Source of the DNA: a virus
DNA length: 43,275 bases
Direction: 5' to 3' (one strand)
IMG/VR virus record: IMGVR_UViG_3300030102_006326
Coordinates: 1 to 43,275 of that record
Part shown: in pieces, positions 25,521-32,778 of the stretch
Numbering within the stretch: the first letter of the stretch is position 1
Layout: each line of letters starts with the position of its first letter
Made by a program: the position numbers and the translations under genes
Notes under the pieces: model-generated
The model's input: only the letters and a program-made list of their open reading frames with translations
Told to the model about the DNA's origin: nothing
The model's database searches: none

Positions 25521-26825
25521 TCACCTCTTGCCAACTGATCCGAGGGCAAGAGATGTGTCGTCAAACCGGAATGCGGCTTGTTCTTCGTCATTTACTTTGG
25601 TCCCACCCGTTGGTGCAGAAGCCCTATCTGGGCTTGCTTGATTCCCTATCTTCGCATTGTGATCCAACTCAGGAGTCGCCTTGGTAAGTTTCTCAAGCCT
25701 CTTGAGCATCCTCTCGACCTTAGCCTTGAGGGAGAGCAACTCCAGTCGGGTCAGACCCTTCTTCTTGGATATGGAGTCGCTTGACTTCATGAATTCAGAC
25801 CCCTGTGCCAGCATGGACATCAAGGCATCCTGACTAGCACCAGCCCTCATGCTGGTTCCCATGCGAGGCGGCGTAGGCATACTTGTGCCCATCCTCTGAG
25901 TCGATGGCCTGTCTCCAATAGTCAATCCCCTTGTGCCGCTCTCGGTGATACCAGTGTCAGCAGATGACCTGTGTCTGGTGATGGCCCTTGGCAAGGCTCC
26001 TTGCAGCCTTCGCATCTTCTCGTTGGCCAGTTTCCTCTGATATGCGACTGGATCCCTGATCCTCAGAGGTATCTTTCCGGGGTTCGTGCTGCCTATTGTC
26101 CTAAGGGGAAGGGAGCGTATGTTGGGTGCGAATGATTGTCGTGGTGAAGCGCGGTCAAGTTGACGGGCGACTGCCGACGCCCTCCTCTTCGTGGCTGATT
26201 TCGGTTGTCTGCCGCCCTTCGCCGCAAAGCCCTTCTTTCTTCCTCTTCTCTTCTTCTGTCGTCGTCGTTTTGCCTTGGATTTCCGTTCATCTTCATCGCT
26301 CTCCTCGTCTTCTTCATATTTCCTTCCCTTGTATTTCCTTCTCGCCTTCAGCAAGTCGGATGTGACAAACTCGTTGCTGGCTCTTATCATGCCGCGAGAT
26401 GGGTGTCCATATGTTATGAATGGTGTATCGCTCCTTACGGATCCCACGTTTCTACCTGCTGATATGGATAGGCCATTCGCGCCTATGTCAACTCCGAGGC
26501 CGGACTCAAGCATCTTGTTCTCCTGCTCAAGCATGGGATTGTTGGCGAGGTTGTCATTCGGGACCGCTGTCCTTATGTTGATGTGCCTAAGACCGGGTAT
26601 AAGTTCCCTTAGGGCCTTCTCACGCCTCTTTTCCTTGTTAGACTGGTCCCTGCTGTCTTGATCCTCCCTTGTGGTCCTGCCATGGTGGGACAGACCATCG
26701 TTGTCATCATTGGGATTGGTCTGGAGATCTGGGTAGTTGCTCATCTCCCTTGGCTTGTATCCGCCTGTGAACTCGGCTGTCCGGGGGCCTTTCCAATCCC
26801 CTAGCCTATTCCCTGCCTCGGTCAT
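25521..26825 (-). CDS. Highly basic Arg/Lys-rich protein, unknown function
   Basis: 434 residues, starting ATG 26825 (MTEAGNRLGDWKGPR). A strongly basic region (residues ~170-240) begins with KARRKYKGRKYEEDEESDED and continues through repeated RRR and KRR clusters, suggesting binding to nucleic acid. The C-terminal ~60 residues hold a helical segment (LLSLKAKVERMLKRLEKL), likely a coiled coil. Without recognised domains, a DNA-condensing or core protein is one possibility. It overlaps the next upstream gene by 4 bases. Confidence 0.65.
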   Translation of the reverse strand: MTEAGNRLGDWKGPRTAEFTGGYKPREMSNYPDLQTNPNDDNDGLSHHGRTTREDQDSRDQSNKEKRREKALRELIPGLRHINIRTAVPNDNLANNPMLEQENKMLESGLGVDIGANGLSISAGRNVGSVRSDTPFITYGHPSRGMIRASNEFVTSDLLKARRKYKGRKYEEDEESDEDERKSKAKRRRQKKRRGRKKGFAAKGGRQPKSATKRRASAVARQLDRASPRQSFAPNIRSLPLRTIGSTNPGKIPLRIRDPVAYQRKLANEKMRRLQGALPRAITRHRSSADTGITESGTRGLTIGDRPSTQRMGTSMPTPPRMGTSMRAGASQDALMSMLAQGSEFMKSSDSISKKKGLTRLELLSLKAKVERMLKRLEKLTKATPELDHNAKIGNQASPDRASAPTGGTKVNDEEQAAFRFDDTSLALGSVGKR

Positions 26826-27328
26826 TTGAACATCTCCCCCTGTCTGTGGTAATTCATGTCATGCGGCTTGGCATACATATCCCTGTTCGCCTTGATCTTG
26901 ATGTATTGTCGATGAATCTCGGAGTATCCCTTAGTCAACTTAACTGGAAGAGAGTCATACCATATGCACAACATGGGTGTCTTACCATATGCGTTGGCCA
27001 TCTTCTTGAATGGATTTTTGACACTCTTGAGCGTTTTTAGTATCTCGATGTATGTAGCGCCCTCCTCGCCTTCGTATCCCGCCACTTCTGATAGGGACAG
27101 CACCATCTTGCATTGCATGACTGCCATCATAGCCTCATCCGCATAATCATCTGCAAAGTCGAGATTGAACGCATCGACACTTTGTCTCCATGCCTCTATG
27201 ACGAAATCAAGGGACTCTAGGAAGAGAGACAAATCCATGGAGGTCATGATCTCCTTCTCATGCAGGATGGGTGCGTATCGCTCATCATCCTTCAACATGA
27301 GTTGGTGAATTGATAGGTGATTAGTCAT
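26822..27328 (-). CDS. Small globular protein, unknown function
   Basis: 168 residues, starting ATG 27328 (MTNHLSIHQLMLKD). Mostly helical, with no cysteine motif, membrane segment or recognised domain. The C-terminus is basic and contains RQYIKIKANRDMYAKPH. It is coupled by 4-base overlaps to the candidate small terminase before it and the basic 434-residue protein after it, so it may share a packaging or assembly role. Confidence 0.65.
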   Translation of the reverse strand: MTNHLSIHQLMLKDDERYAPILHEKEIMTSMDLSLFLESLDFVIEAWRQSVDAFNLDFADDYADEAMMAVMQCKMVLSLSEVAGYEGEEGATYIEILKTLKSVKNPFKKMANAYGKTPMLCIWYDSLPVKLTKGYSEIHRQYIKIKANRDMYAKPHDMNYHRQGEMFK

Positions 27329-28035
27329 CCGTCTAACACCCCTGCCTCTGCGAGGGCCTTTCTAAGTATTCTCCATTCCTCTGGTGATTTCTCTGCAAAA
27401 TGAGCCTGTATAACAGTGATGACTGATACGGATGAACTCTTGTCGATGGACTCATACTTCTCCATCCACTTGGCTAACTCTGATAACGTCTCTCTAACCT
27501 CTCTGTGTAATTTAACAGCGAGTTCGATGTCCTTGGGGGTGACTATCTCTGGCGTGTCTATGAACTGCGCCTCCAGTCTATCCAACTGCATGGAGAATAT
27601 ATTGTCCAACCTGTTCATATTCGTCTCTATCTTTTGAAGAGAGTCATGGGTCGTTTTGATGACTGTGGGGAGGACCTCAATGTCCGCTGCCGCCTTTATG
27701 AGAGGCTGAATGTGCTTGTGTATATGATTCCTGATTATGGACGGTTCGACATCCAACTCATATGCGAACTCCTCGATGGTCGCTCTCTCCTCGTATATGG
27801 CTGACTCTATCTCTGCCCTCTCTGGATGTGTGCATACAGGGCAATCGACATTGCTGGCATCGTTATACTCTCCAGAATGACGCCTCATATGTCTGTGTGA
27901 TGTGCCGCTTGGCCATCCTTGATCCCTGTCCATAATGTCGTTTTTCGCTATACCAGTCCTTATCTGCTTCTCCAGATGATCCCTTTCGGGATGCTGGCAG
28001 AAGGGACAGTTAGACCTGATACGGCGTCCGCTCAT
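27325..28035 (-). CDS. Double zinc-finger DNA-binding protein, candidate terminase small subunit
   Basis: 236 residues, starting ATG 28035. Two related fingers are visible: CPFCQHPERDHLEKQI (C10, C13) with an HRHMRRH histidine cluster near 47-53, and CPVCTHPERAEIESAI (C65, C68) with HIHKH near 104-108. The segment after the second finger (ATIEEFAYELDVEPSIIRNH) reads as a helix-turn-helix. The C-terminal ~120 residues are a long helical oligomerisation-type region. CPxCxHPER-type fingers with HTH are common in phage DNA-recognition proteins, and a small terminase has this size and architecture. The large terminase lies six genes downstream. Confidence 0.65.
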   Translation of the reverse strand: MSGRRIRSNCPFCQHPERDHLEKQIRTGIAKNDIMDRDQGWPSGTSHRHMRRHSGEYNDASNVDCPVCTHPERAEIESAIYEERATIEEFAYELDVEPSIIRNHIHKHIQPLIKAAADIEVLPTVIKTTHDSLQKIETNMNRLDNIFSMQLDRLEAQFIDTPEIVTPKDIELAVKLHREVRETLSELAKWMEKYESIDKSSSVSVITVIQAHFAEKSPEEWRILRKALAEAGVLDG

Positions 28036-28060
28036 GTTATACCGTCATATGTTCAATGGT

Positions 28061-28091
28061 TAATTGGTATTGCTATCATTGACACCAATTA
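28061..28091. promoter_or_regulatory. Inverted repeat between the EF-hand gene and the small terminase candidate
   Basis: TAATTGGT (28061-28068) and ACCAATTA (28084-28091) form an 8-base perfect stem with a 15-base loop. It covers the stop codon of the EF-hand gene and the 50-base gap before the next start. It could be a regulator site or an RNA hairpin. An AT-rich stretch (AATTAA) about 30 bases before ATG 28035 is a possible TATA-like element. Confidence 0.5.
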
Positions 28092-28484
28092 CCTTGATGA
28101 TTTCAGATGTATCCCACAATAGCCGTCTCTCTTGGCACGACGCTTGCATCTCTGCTTTGTGGTGCTACTCACAGCCACACATCGTTCATGATCCTCAGGA
28201 TTCCTATAACACTCAACACACAGGCCAGTGTCATACTTGTTCCTTCGACTATTCATCATTCCTCCACATCTTGTGCATTTTGGCATCTCTTTCCCATCCT
28301 TTATCTTCTTACCAACCTTCTTGACTATTTTCTTCACATCATCTAGGTCGAAATCGCCATCACCATCTTGGTCAAAGCGTCGAAGAACAGGGCTATGCAC
28401 TATTGGCACTCTCATGGGAGTTGCTCTCCCGCCCCCATAGGCAATGGGGGCGCTACCGAAAGGAAGCGTATTGTCGAACCGCAA
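28089..28484 (-). CDS. EF-hand loop plus zinc-ribbon protein
   Basis: Up to 131 residues. TTG 28484 gives the longest form, but ATG 28415, preceded by GGGAG, would remove 23 residues and keep all motifs. Numbering here is from TTG. Residues 38-49 (DQDGDGDFDLDD) match the 12-residue calcium-binding EF-hand/dockerin loop at positions 1, 3, 5, 6, 8 and 12. Next come a lysine-rich helix (KKIVKKVGKKIKDGK), a zinc ribbon (CTRCG and CVECYR, residues 70-92) and a C-terminal RC...RCKRRAKRDGYCGIH cluster resembling small cysteine/histidine nucleic-acid-binding domains. Function unknown; all three motifs suggest a metal-stabilised protein. Confidence 0.65.
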   Translation of the reverse strand: MRFDNTLPFGSAPIAYGGGRATPMRVPIVHSPVLRRFDQDGDGDFDLDDVKKIVKKVGKKIKDGKEMPKCTRCGGMMNSRRNKYDTGLCVECYRNPEDHERCVAVSSTTKQRCKRRAKRDGYCGIHLKSSR

Positions 28485-28701
28485 CTAGGAACGTCACGAA
28501 GAGTCCGATCATGAGTGCTGCTGTCAACTCAGGACTTAACGTAGCGCCCTTCCAAACCATGATCGTGAGGATGAGAAGGCCAAATGACATGATGAATATC
28601 ATGGTGGCGCTCTCAACGAGGAGTTTGCTGGGACTGAACATCTGCATGGTCGTATGCATTGGGTTCAATCCTGTGAACTCGTCCCTAGTGGACTTGCTCA
28701 C
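28453..28701 (-). CDS. Small two-helix membrane protein
   Basis: 82 residues, GTG start at 28701 in a GTGA overlap with the upstream stop. Two hydrophobic helices lie near residues 34-50 (MIFIMSFGLLILTIMVW) and 58-75 (LTAALMIGLFVTFLVAV). Size and topology resemble holins, or a small virion membrane protein. Assignment to lysis is unproven. Confidence 0.65.
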   Translation of the reverse strand: MSKSTRDEFTGLNPMHTTMQMFSPSKLLVESATMIFIMSFGLLILTIMVWKGATLSPELTAALMIGLFVTFLVAVRQYASFR

Positions 28702-29288
28702 AACACCGCCCCCGTTGCATACTTGCTGTTCTGCAATGCGGACCCTGCTATACCACCCAAAAGCGACCCGAAGAATCCGGGTTGGTTCTGTGCCATTGCC
28801 ATGGGGTTATGAGACATCAACAGCATCTGTATCTGCTGCTGGTTGTATTGAGCAGTCTGCTGACATGCTGATTGAAGGGTTTGTAGCGTCAGTCTGATAT
28901 TCTCTGGGGACATAGTTGTCAGGTTCGTTGGAAGGGATGATGGGTCGAAGGTGAAGACTTTGCCGTCGTCGTCCTTGAATTGGGCGTTGGCGAAGAAGTC
29001 CTTCATTGACAAAGTTATGATTTCGCCAAGAAGATCGAGGAGGAATCCCATGTTATTGCCTGCAATAAAGGCAGCAACCGGGTCCGTGTGGTTGAGCAAC
29101 TTGGCCGTGGCCATGACTGGATCGTTTGCCATACCAGCCATCATCGGGTTCTGCTGCTGCATTGCCATCATCATAGGATCCTGTCCCATCATCTGCTGTC
29201 CTTGTTGTGCTACGCCATATCCGCCCATCGGATTCGGGGATCCGAATGTCTGCGTTGGCTGATCGTTATTTCTACTAAACCATCCCAT
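28698..29288 (-). CDS. Gln/Met-rich protein, unknown function
   Basis: 196 residues, starting ATG 29288 (MGWFSRNNDQPTQTF) after AAGGTGA. The first ~60 residues are low complexity, rich in Q, M, G and P (QQGQQMMGQDPMMMAM). A globular or weakly hydrophobic middle follows (FLLDLLGEIITLSM) and the end is Q-rich. It resembles filament- or virion-associated proteins in composition. No family recognised. Confidence 0.65.
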   Translation of the reverse strand: MGWFSRNNDQPTQTFGSPNPMGGYGVAQQGQQMMGQDPMMMAMQQQNPMMAGMANDPVMATAKLLNHTDPVAAFIAGNNMGFLLDLLGEIITLSMKDFFANAQFKDDDGKVFTFDPSSLPTNLTTMSPENIRLTLQTLQSACQQTAQYNQQQIQMLLMSHNPMAMAQNQPGFFGSLLGGIAGSALQNSKYATGAVL

Positions 29289-29302
29289 TTATTTCACCTT
29301 CA

Positions 29303-30253
29303 TCATACCTGCTGGGGTTGCGTCTGACCACCCTGTGGAGGAGGCTGCATTGCAGCAGGATTTGGTATTTGCGACGGAGGAACGCCTATTGTTGACTGTT
29401 GTGTCGCTAAGTCATGCAATTGCAAGGCTCTGAGATCGAAGGTCATCGTCACTATGTCTGCCACGCCTGTTATTGGGTTTGCATGTTGGTTGATAGTTAT
29501 CCCCTTCTTGTGCTTGCTGTCCTGATAAACCATCTTGAAGAATGGCTCATACTTGGTTAGAGACTCGACGGAAGACCTGTTCATAGGGCTCTTGGTCCCT
29601 CCTCCGAACATGCTGGGAACCCTGAGGAACTTGGTTCCCTTGCTAACGGATCGAGAGATGCCATCACTCTCTAACTCCTGTTCCTGAACCAGTGACTTCA
29701 GTGTGTGGAATATATGCAGGTGTGCCGGGCACAACGTGCTGTTCATCTGATCACCATGGTCGCCATGCGTCCTCGCATGTGGCTTCTGGGCATTTCCCGT
29801 ATCCTCATCGAACCAATATATGTCTGCCAATGAGAGATTAAGGTCATCGTCATATATCTGTGCATATGCGTTGTCACCCTCTAGGAATCTTCTCACATCC
29901 ACGCCGCAGCAAGCACACTCATACGCCGCGTTGTATCTGTATATCTTGAATAGGCCAAGATTGTAGTTAGGAGGCCTCAATGCCTTCCTTAGCATCTTTA
30001 TGTTCTTCTTCCTAGCCTTTCTCGGATTCTTAGGATCCGACTTGAGTTTGATCTCAACCGTTGGAACGAGAGACTCCTCCTTACCATCCAACGGGCCCTG
30101 CGACCCTGCACTCGCCATTTCTGCTCTTTGCTGCGCCTTCAACATCTGAAACGATATCCCGCTTTCTGCGGCCAATTGACGCAACTGGTCGTCATTTAAC
30201 CCTGAAAGGCTGATACCGCCACCCATGAAAGGGATGGTCGGAATATAGTTCAT
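29303..30253 (-). CDS. Unrecognised protein with Cys/His sites, first gene of the left block
   Basis: About 316 residues. ATG 30253 is preferred over GTG 30256. A CACCG pair near residue 115 and CPAHLHIFH near 180, plus histidines in HARTHGDHGDQ, suggest a metal-binding core. The lysine-rich stretch near 75-90 (PRKARKKNIKMLRKAL) is basic, and the C-terminus is P/Q-rich. It is the 5'-most gene of the left-running block, opposite the methyltransferase promoter. No family recognised. Confidence 0.65.
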   Translation of the reverse strand: MNYIPTIPFMGGGISLSGLNDDQLRQLAAESGISFQMLKAQQRAEMASAGSQGPLDGKEESLVPTVEIKLKSDPKNPRKARKKNIKMLRKALRPPNYNLGLFKIYRYNAAYECACCGVDVRRFLEGDNAYAQIYDDDLNLSLADIYWFDEDTGNAQKPHARTHGDHGDQMNSTLCPAHLHIFHTLKSLVQEQELESDGISRSVSKGTKFLRVPSMFGGGTKSPMNRSSVESLTKYEPFFKMVYQDSKHKKGITINQHANPITGVADIVTMTFDLRALQLHDLATQQSTIGVPPSQIPNPAAMQPPPQGGQTQPQQV

Positions 30254-30256
30254 CAC

Positions 30257-30352
30257 AGTCCTCGCACTCCTATCAACTGTATTAACATTATCATATTGAT
30301 AAGATCTTAAGGCGCAACAATAAAAAGATGAAAATCATGTCATCCATTTGAT
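30257..30352. promoter_or_regulatory. Divergent AT-rich promoter region with an operator-like palindrome
   Basis: This is the only head-to-head gap in the window. TTATCA-TAT-TGATAA is a perfect 15-base inverted repeat at 30288-30302. On the plus strand an AATAAAAAG box at about 30319-30327 lies ~30 bases before ATG 30353, which lacks a ribosome site; this is the arrangement of a leaderless archaeal transcript. The palindrome lies between the two divergent starts, so a regulator could control both. Confidence 0.5.
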
Positions 30353-31084
30353 ATGGCAGAAATCGAATTGATGCAGGGCGATTGCCTTGAGAAGATGAAA
30401 AACATATCTGATGGAACCATAGACATGGTATTAGCAGACCCTCCGTATGGTACAACTGCCTGCAAGTGGGATTCGGTCATACCGTTGGAGCCGATGTGGA
30501 GGCAACTAAAGCGAATCATAAAGCCAAATGGGGCTATTGTGATGACTGCTTCCCAACCATTTACCACTACGCTGATTGCGAGCAATATGAAGATGTTCAA
30601 GTATTGCTGGTATTGGAAGAAAAATAGGGCGACAGGTGTGTTGAACGCCAAAAAACAACCCTTGCGAGAGATAGAAGAAGTAGTTGTTTTTAATGTCAAA
30701 CAGTACAATCCCCAAGGTCTTGTTGAAGTGAACCAAGCGAGCAGAAACAGCAAAAAGTATTCTGACAATTATGGTAGTGTGAATTATAAGAATTATATTC
30801 AGAAACACACAAATTACCCAAAACAGTTGTTAGAATTTGATTCAGTGCAAAGGACGATCCACTCCACCCAAAAGCCCGTTGACTTAATGGAATACCTAAT
30901 CAAGACTTACTCTCATGAAGGCGATACTGTGTTGGATTTTACCATGGGGAGTGGTACAACGGGAGTTGCTTGCGTAAATCTCAATCGCAACTTTATCGGT
31001 ATTGAATTGGACCCAAAATATTTTGAGATGGCAAAAAAGCGGATAAATGCAGAGAATGGGGTGAAATGGCAAAAATTGATGTGA
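30353..31084 (+). CDS. DNA adenine (or N4-cytosine) methyltransferase, beta class
   Basis: 243 residues, starting ATG 30353. The catalytic motif DPPYG is at 29-33 and the S-adenosylmethionine motif (LDFTMGSGTTG) near residue 195. The order catalytic-then-binding marks the beta class; DPPY favours N6-adenine. The C-terminal IGIELDPKYFEMAKKRI is the usual motif X-side helix. It would modify viral or host DNA, perhaps to evade restriction. It is the only sure plus-strand gene, visibly richer in A/T and with different codon use (many AAA, AAT), suggesting recent acquisition. No restriction partner is visible nearby. Confidence 0.9.
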   Translation: MAEIELMQGDCLEKMKNISDGTIDMVLADPPYGTTACKWDSVIPLEPMWRQLKRIIKPNGAIVMTASQPFTTTLIASNMKMFKYCWYWKKNRATGVLNAKKQPLREIEEVVVFNVKQYNPQGLVEVNQASRNSKKYSDNYGSVNYKNYIQKHTNYPKQLLEFDSVQRTIHSTQKPVDLMEYLIKTYSHEGDTVLDFTMGSGTTGVACVNLNRNFIGIELDPKYFEMAKKRINAENGVKWQKLM

Positions 31085-31117
31085 TACAAGATTAGATCAT
31101 ACCATTGGAGCCGATGT
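30477..31117. repeat. 21-base near-identical direct repeat flanking most of the methyltransferase
   Basis: 30477-30497 (within the gene) and 31097-31117 (just after it) match at 20 of 21 bases, sharing TTGGAGCCGATGT at the right end. In the methyltransferase frame both read [VI]IPLEPM. The second copy is outside any gene, so it looks like a leftover of a second methyltransferase copy or a recombination seam. Confidence 0.7.
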
Positions 31118-31120
31118 ATT

Positions 31121-31870
31121 TCACAACAATTCAAGCAGACCTATGAAGGTCTGAGGAACTCTCATACCCGTTTGGGCTGATATGGCATCGACCTCTGCCC
31201 TTATCCCTGCCTTCCTTAGTGCCCTCAACTGCTCCCTGAAGGGCCGAACGACTGGATGTTCCCTTTGCAGATCATGGTCCCATAAGTGCTGTGACATCGG
31301 ATTCCACCACCTGTCCATCTTGTTGATGAGGAGACAGAAGATCTGTGGCCTGTAATCGGACTTGGCCGTCCTCTTTGCCTTTCTCGATATCTCCTTGCTC
31401 ACGTTCTTCCTAGTAATGTTGTCAACAAGATACTGCATCGAGGCAACAGCCTCCTGTGTGAATTGAGGAGAGAAGTCGGGAGATGACATATCTGCCCTAT
31501 TGTCTATCATGAAGATCACGATGTTGACCTTTCGCCCAAACATATCGTCTATCCACAGGTTTCGGAACTGAGACTGGCCTGCTATGTCGGAGTTTGATAT
31601 CGGATGTCGTTCCTTCTTCCACTTTATCTCCTTTCGATGGGCCTTGGGAAGGATTGGTCTGCCATACGAGTCAACGGGATGCGTCGTCCTGAATGCCTCT
31701 GGTATCGTCTCTATGTCGCCGGGGACCGTGAGATACTGGTCTAGTGTGGTCTTTCCCGTCATGCTTGGGCCATAGATGCCTATTTTGAATGGGCGAAAGG
31801 TCCGATAGACCCTCCTGATCGTGTTGTATCCGAGAATAGCGATGTGTCCCGCAAGAAGGGTGCTACTCAT
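31121..31870 (-). CDS. Ras/Arf-type small GTPase
   Basis: 249 residues, starting ATG 31870. All four nucleotide-binding motifs are visible in order: P-loop GPSMTGKTT (34-42), DIAGQ (95-99, the D-x-x-G switch II), NKMD (183-186, guanine specificity) and SAQTG (231-235). This is the layout of TRAFAC small GTPases, closest in feel to Arf/SRPRB-type or archaeal Ras-like proteins. The first ~18 residues are mildly hydrophobic (LLAGHIAILGYNTI), possibly a membrane-associating helix. Small GTPases are rarely seen in tailed viruses. It is next to two small membrane proteins in the same direction, which may be partners. The substrate process is unknown. Confidence 0.85.
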   Translation of the reverse strand: MSSTLLAGHIAILGYNTIRRVYRTFRPFKIGIYGPSMTGKTTLDQYLTVPGDIETIPEAFRTTHPVDSYGRPILPKAHRKEIKWKKERHPISNSDIAGQSQFRNLWIDDMFGRKVNIVIFMIDNRADMSSPDFSPQFTQEAVASMQYLVDNITRKNVSKEISRKAKRTAKSDYRPQIFCLLINKMDRWWNPMSQHLWDHDLQREHPVVRPFREQLRALRKAGIRAEVDAISAQTGMRVPQTFIGLLELL

Positions 31871-31876
31871 CCGACA

Positions 31877-32101
31877 TCACACGTTCGCGTTTATCCAATC
31901 CCATATATCGCTTGGCGTGAAATTTCCTATCTCCTCTAGTAAAAACAATGTGAGGAACGTCAGCGAGATGCCGAGAAAGAGGGCGACGAACGTCCTGACC
32001 CAGCCTGCTATGCGCTCCAACTTGCGTTCATATGAATTCTCAGCGAGTATCTGAGACATGGCCTCCGCTTGTCTTTCTTGACGGGTCGTGAACGGCCACA
32101 T
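31877..32101 (-). CDS. Small single-pass membrane protein
   Basis: 74 residues, starting ATG 32101 (MWPFTTRQERQAEAM). A charged N-terminal helix is followed by one hydrophobic segment near residues 34-53 (WVRTFVALFLGISLTFLTLF) and a short acidic end. It sits 6 bases before the GTPase gene, so the two are probably cotranslated; it could anchor the GTPase to a membrane. Inference from position only. Confidence 0.65.
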   Translation of the reverse strand: MWPFTTRQERQAEAMSQILAENSYERKLERIAGWVRTFVALFLGISLTFLTLFLLEEIGNFTPSDIWDWINANV

Positions 32102-32115
32102 CGAGCATCACCCGT

Positions 32116-32604
32116 CTATTCCGTCTTGTCCTCAGTGTATTGAGTATTCTGCACGTTCGGGACGCCAAAGATCTGCTCTCCGTTGACACCCATCTGATTT
32201 TGCATGTCCTGATAATACTGTGATTTCTGCGCCCTTCTAGCCTGCATCTGCATCTGCTGCCTGAACCACTTGTCATATCTTGACTCCTGAGAGAACTCCG
32301 CCCTCATGGCTAGAGAGTCCCTGACGCCACCGACTTGGAAGAGAACCATGGAGGCACATAGGAATCCGAAGGCTATGAGTCCGTATTGCAGCCCCATCTC
32401 TCCCGGTGATGCGTTTGGTAGATACCAGTCCATGTGAGATATGGCTACGGCCACACCAGTGAGGAGTGCCTGCCATAGAAGCATGGCGATCAGGTTCACA
32501 TCGACCCTGTTGCTCTCGTTCGCCCATGGAGGTGGCGTATTGAAGTTCGGCGGTTGCATCGGCGGTATCATTGGTTGGTTTGTCACATCACTCACCCTTG
32601 TCAA
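32116..32604 (-). CDS. Two-helix membrane protein, C-terminal cytoplasmic tail
   Basis: Up to 162 residues from TTG 32604. GTG 32586, just after the upstream stop and following GGGTGA, is the more likely start and shortens it by 6 residues. Two hydrophobic segments (LIAMLLWQALLTGVAVAIS and YGLIAFGFLCASMVLFQVG) span about residues 37-88, followed by a long Q/R-rich tail. No family recognised. It is the second membrane gene next to the GTPase. Confidence 0.65.
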   Translation of the reverse strand: MTRVSDVTNQPMIPPMQPPNFNTPPPWANESNRVDVNLIAMLLWQALLTGVAVAISHMDWYLPNASPGEMGLQYGLIAFGFLCASMVLFQVGGVRDSLAMRAEFSQESRYDKWFRQQMQMQARRAQKSQYYQDMQNQMGVNGEQIFGVPNVQNTQYTEDKTE

Positions 32605-32725
32605 GATGACGGAAGTATTGCTCTATGGCATAATTGAGGTAGGATGATTTAGACTCCCGTCCTCTTCTCTTTTCCATCAAATGCCATAAATCATCACGCA
32701 AAATTATCGAAACGTGCTTCCCCAT
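32588..32725 (-). CDS. 45-residue ribbon-helix-helix DNA-binding protein
   Basis: ATG 32725 opens MGKHVSIILRDDLWHLMEKR, followed by GRESKSSYLNYAIEQYF, and the gene stops at 32588. The pattern is that of CopG/Arc-type ribbon-helix-helix regulators: a short strand (HVSIILR), helix A starting at DDLW, a turn, then helix B with the S-S-Y-L-N-Y-A pattern. The upstream frame is open for many codons but has no earlier ATG. Its end nearly abuts the next gene's GTG. It is a likely regulator of nearby operator-like palindromes, such as the one at 34411-34432. Confidence 0.7.
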   Translation of the reverse strand: MGKHVSIILRDDLWHLMEKRRGRESKSSYLNYAIEQYFRHLDKGE

Positions 32726-32778
32726 CAGAACTATGGCAGTAGTGTGAGGCTTATCACTGTTGGCATCAATAATAGGAT

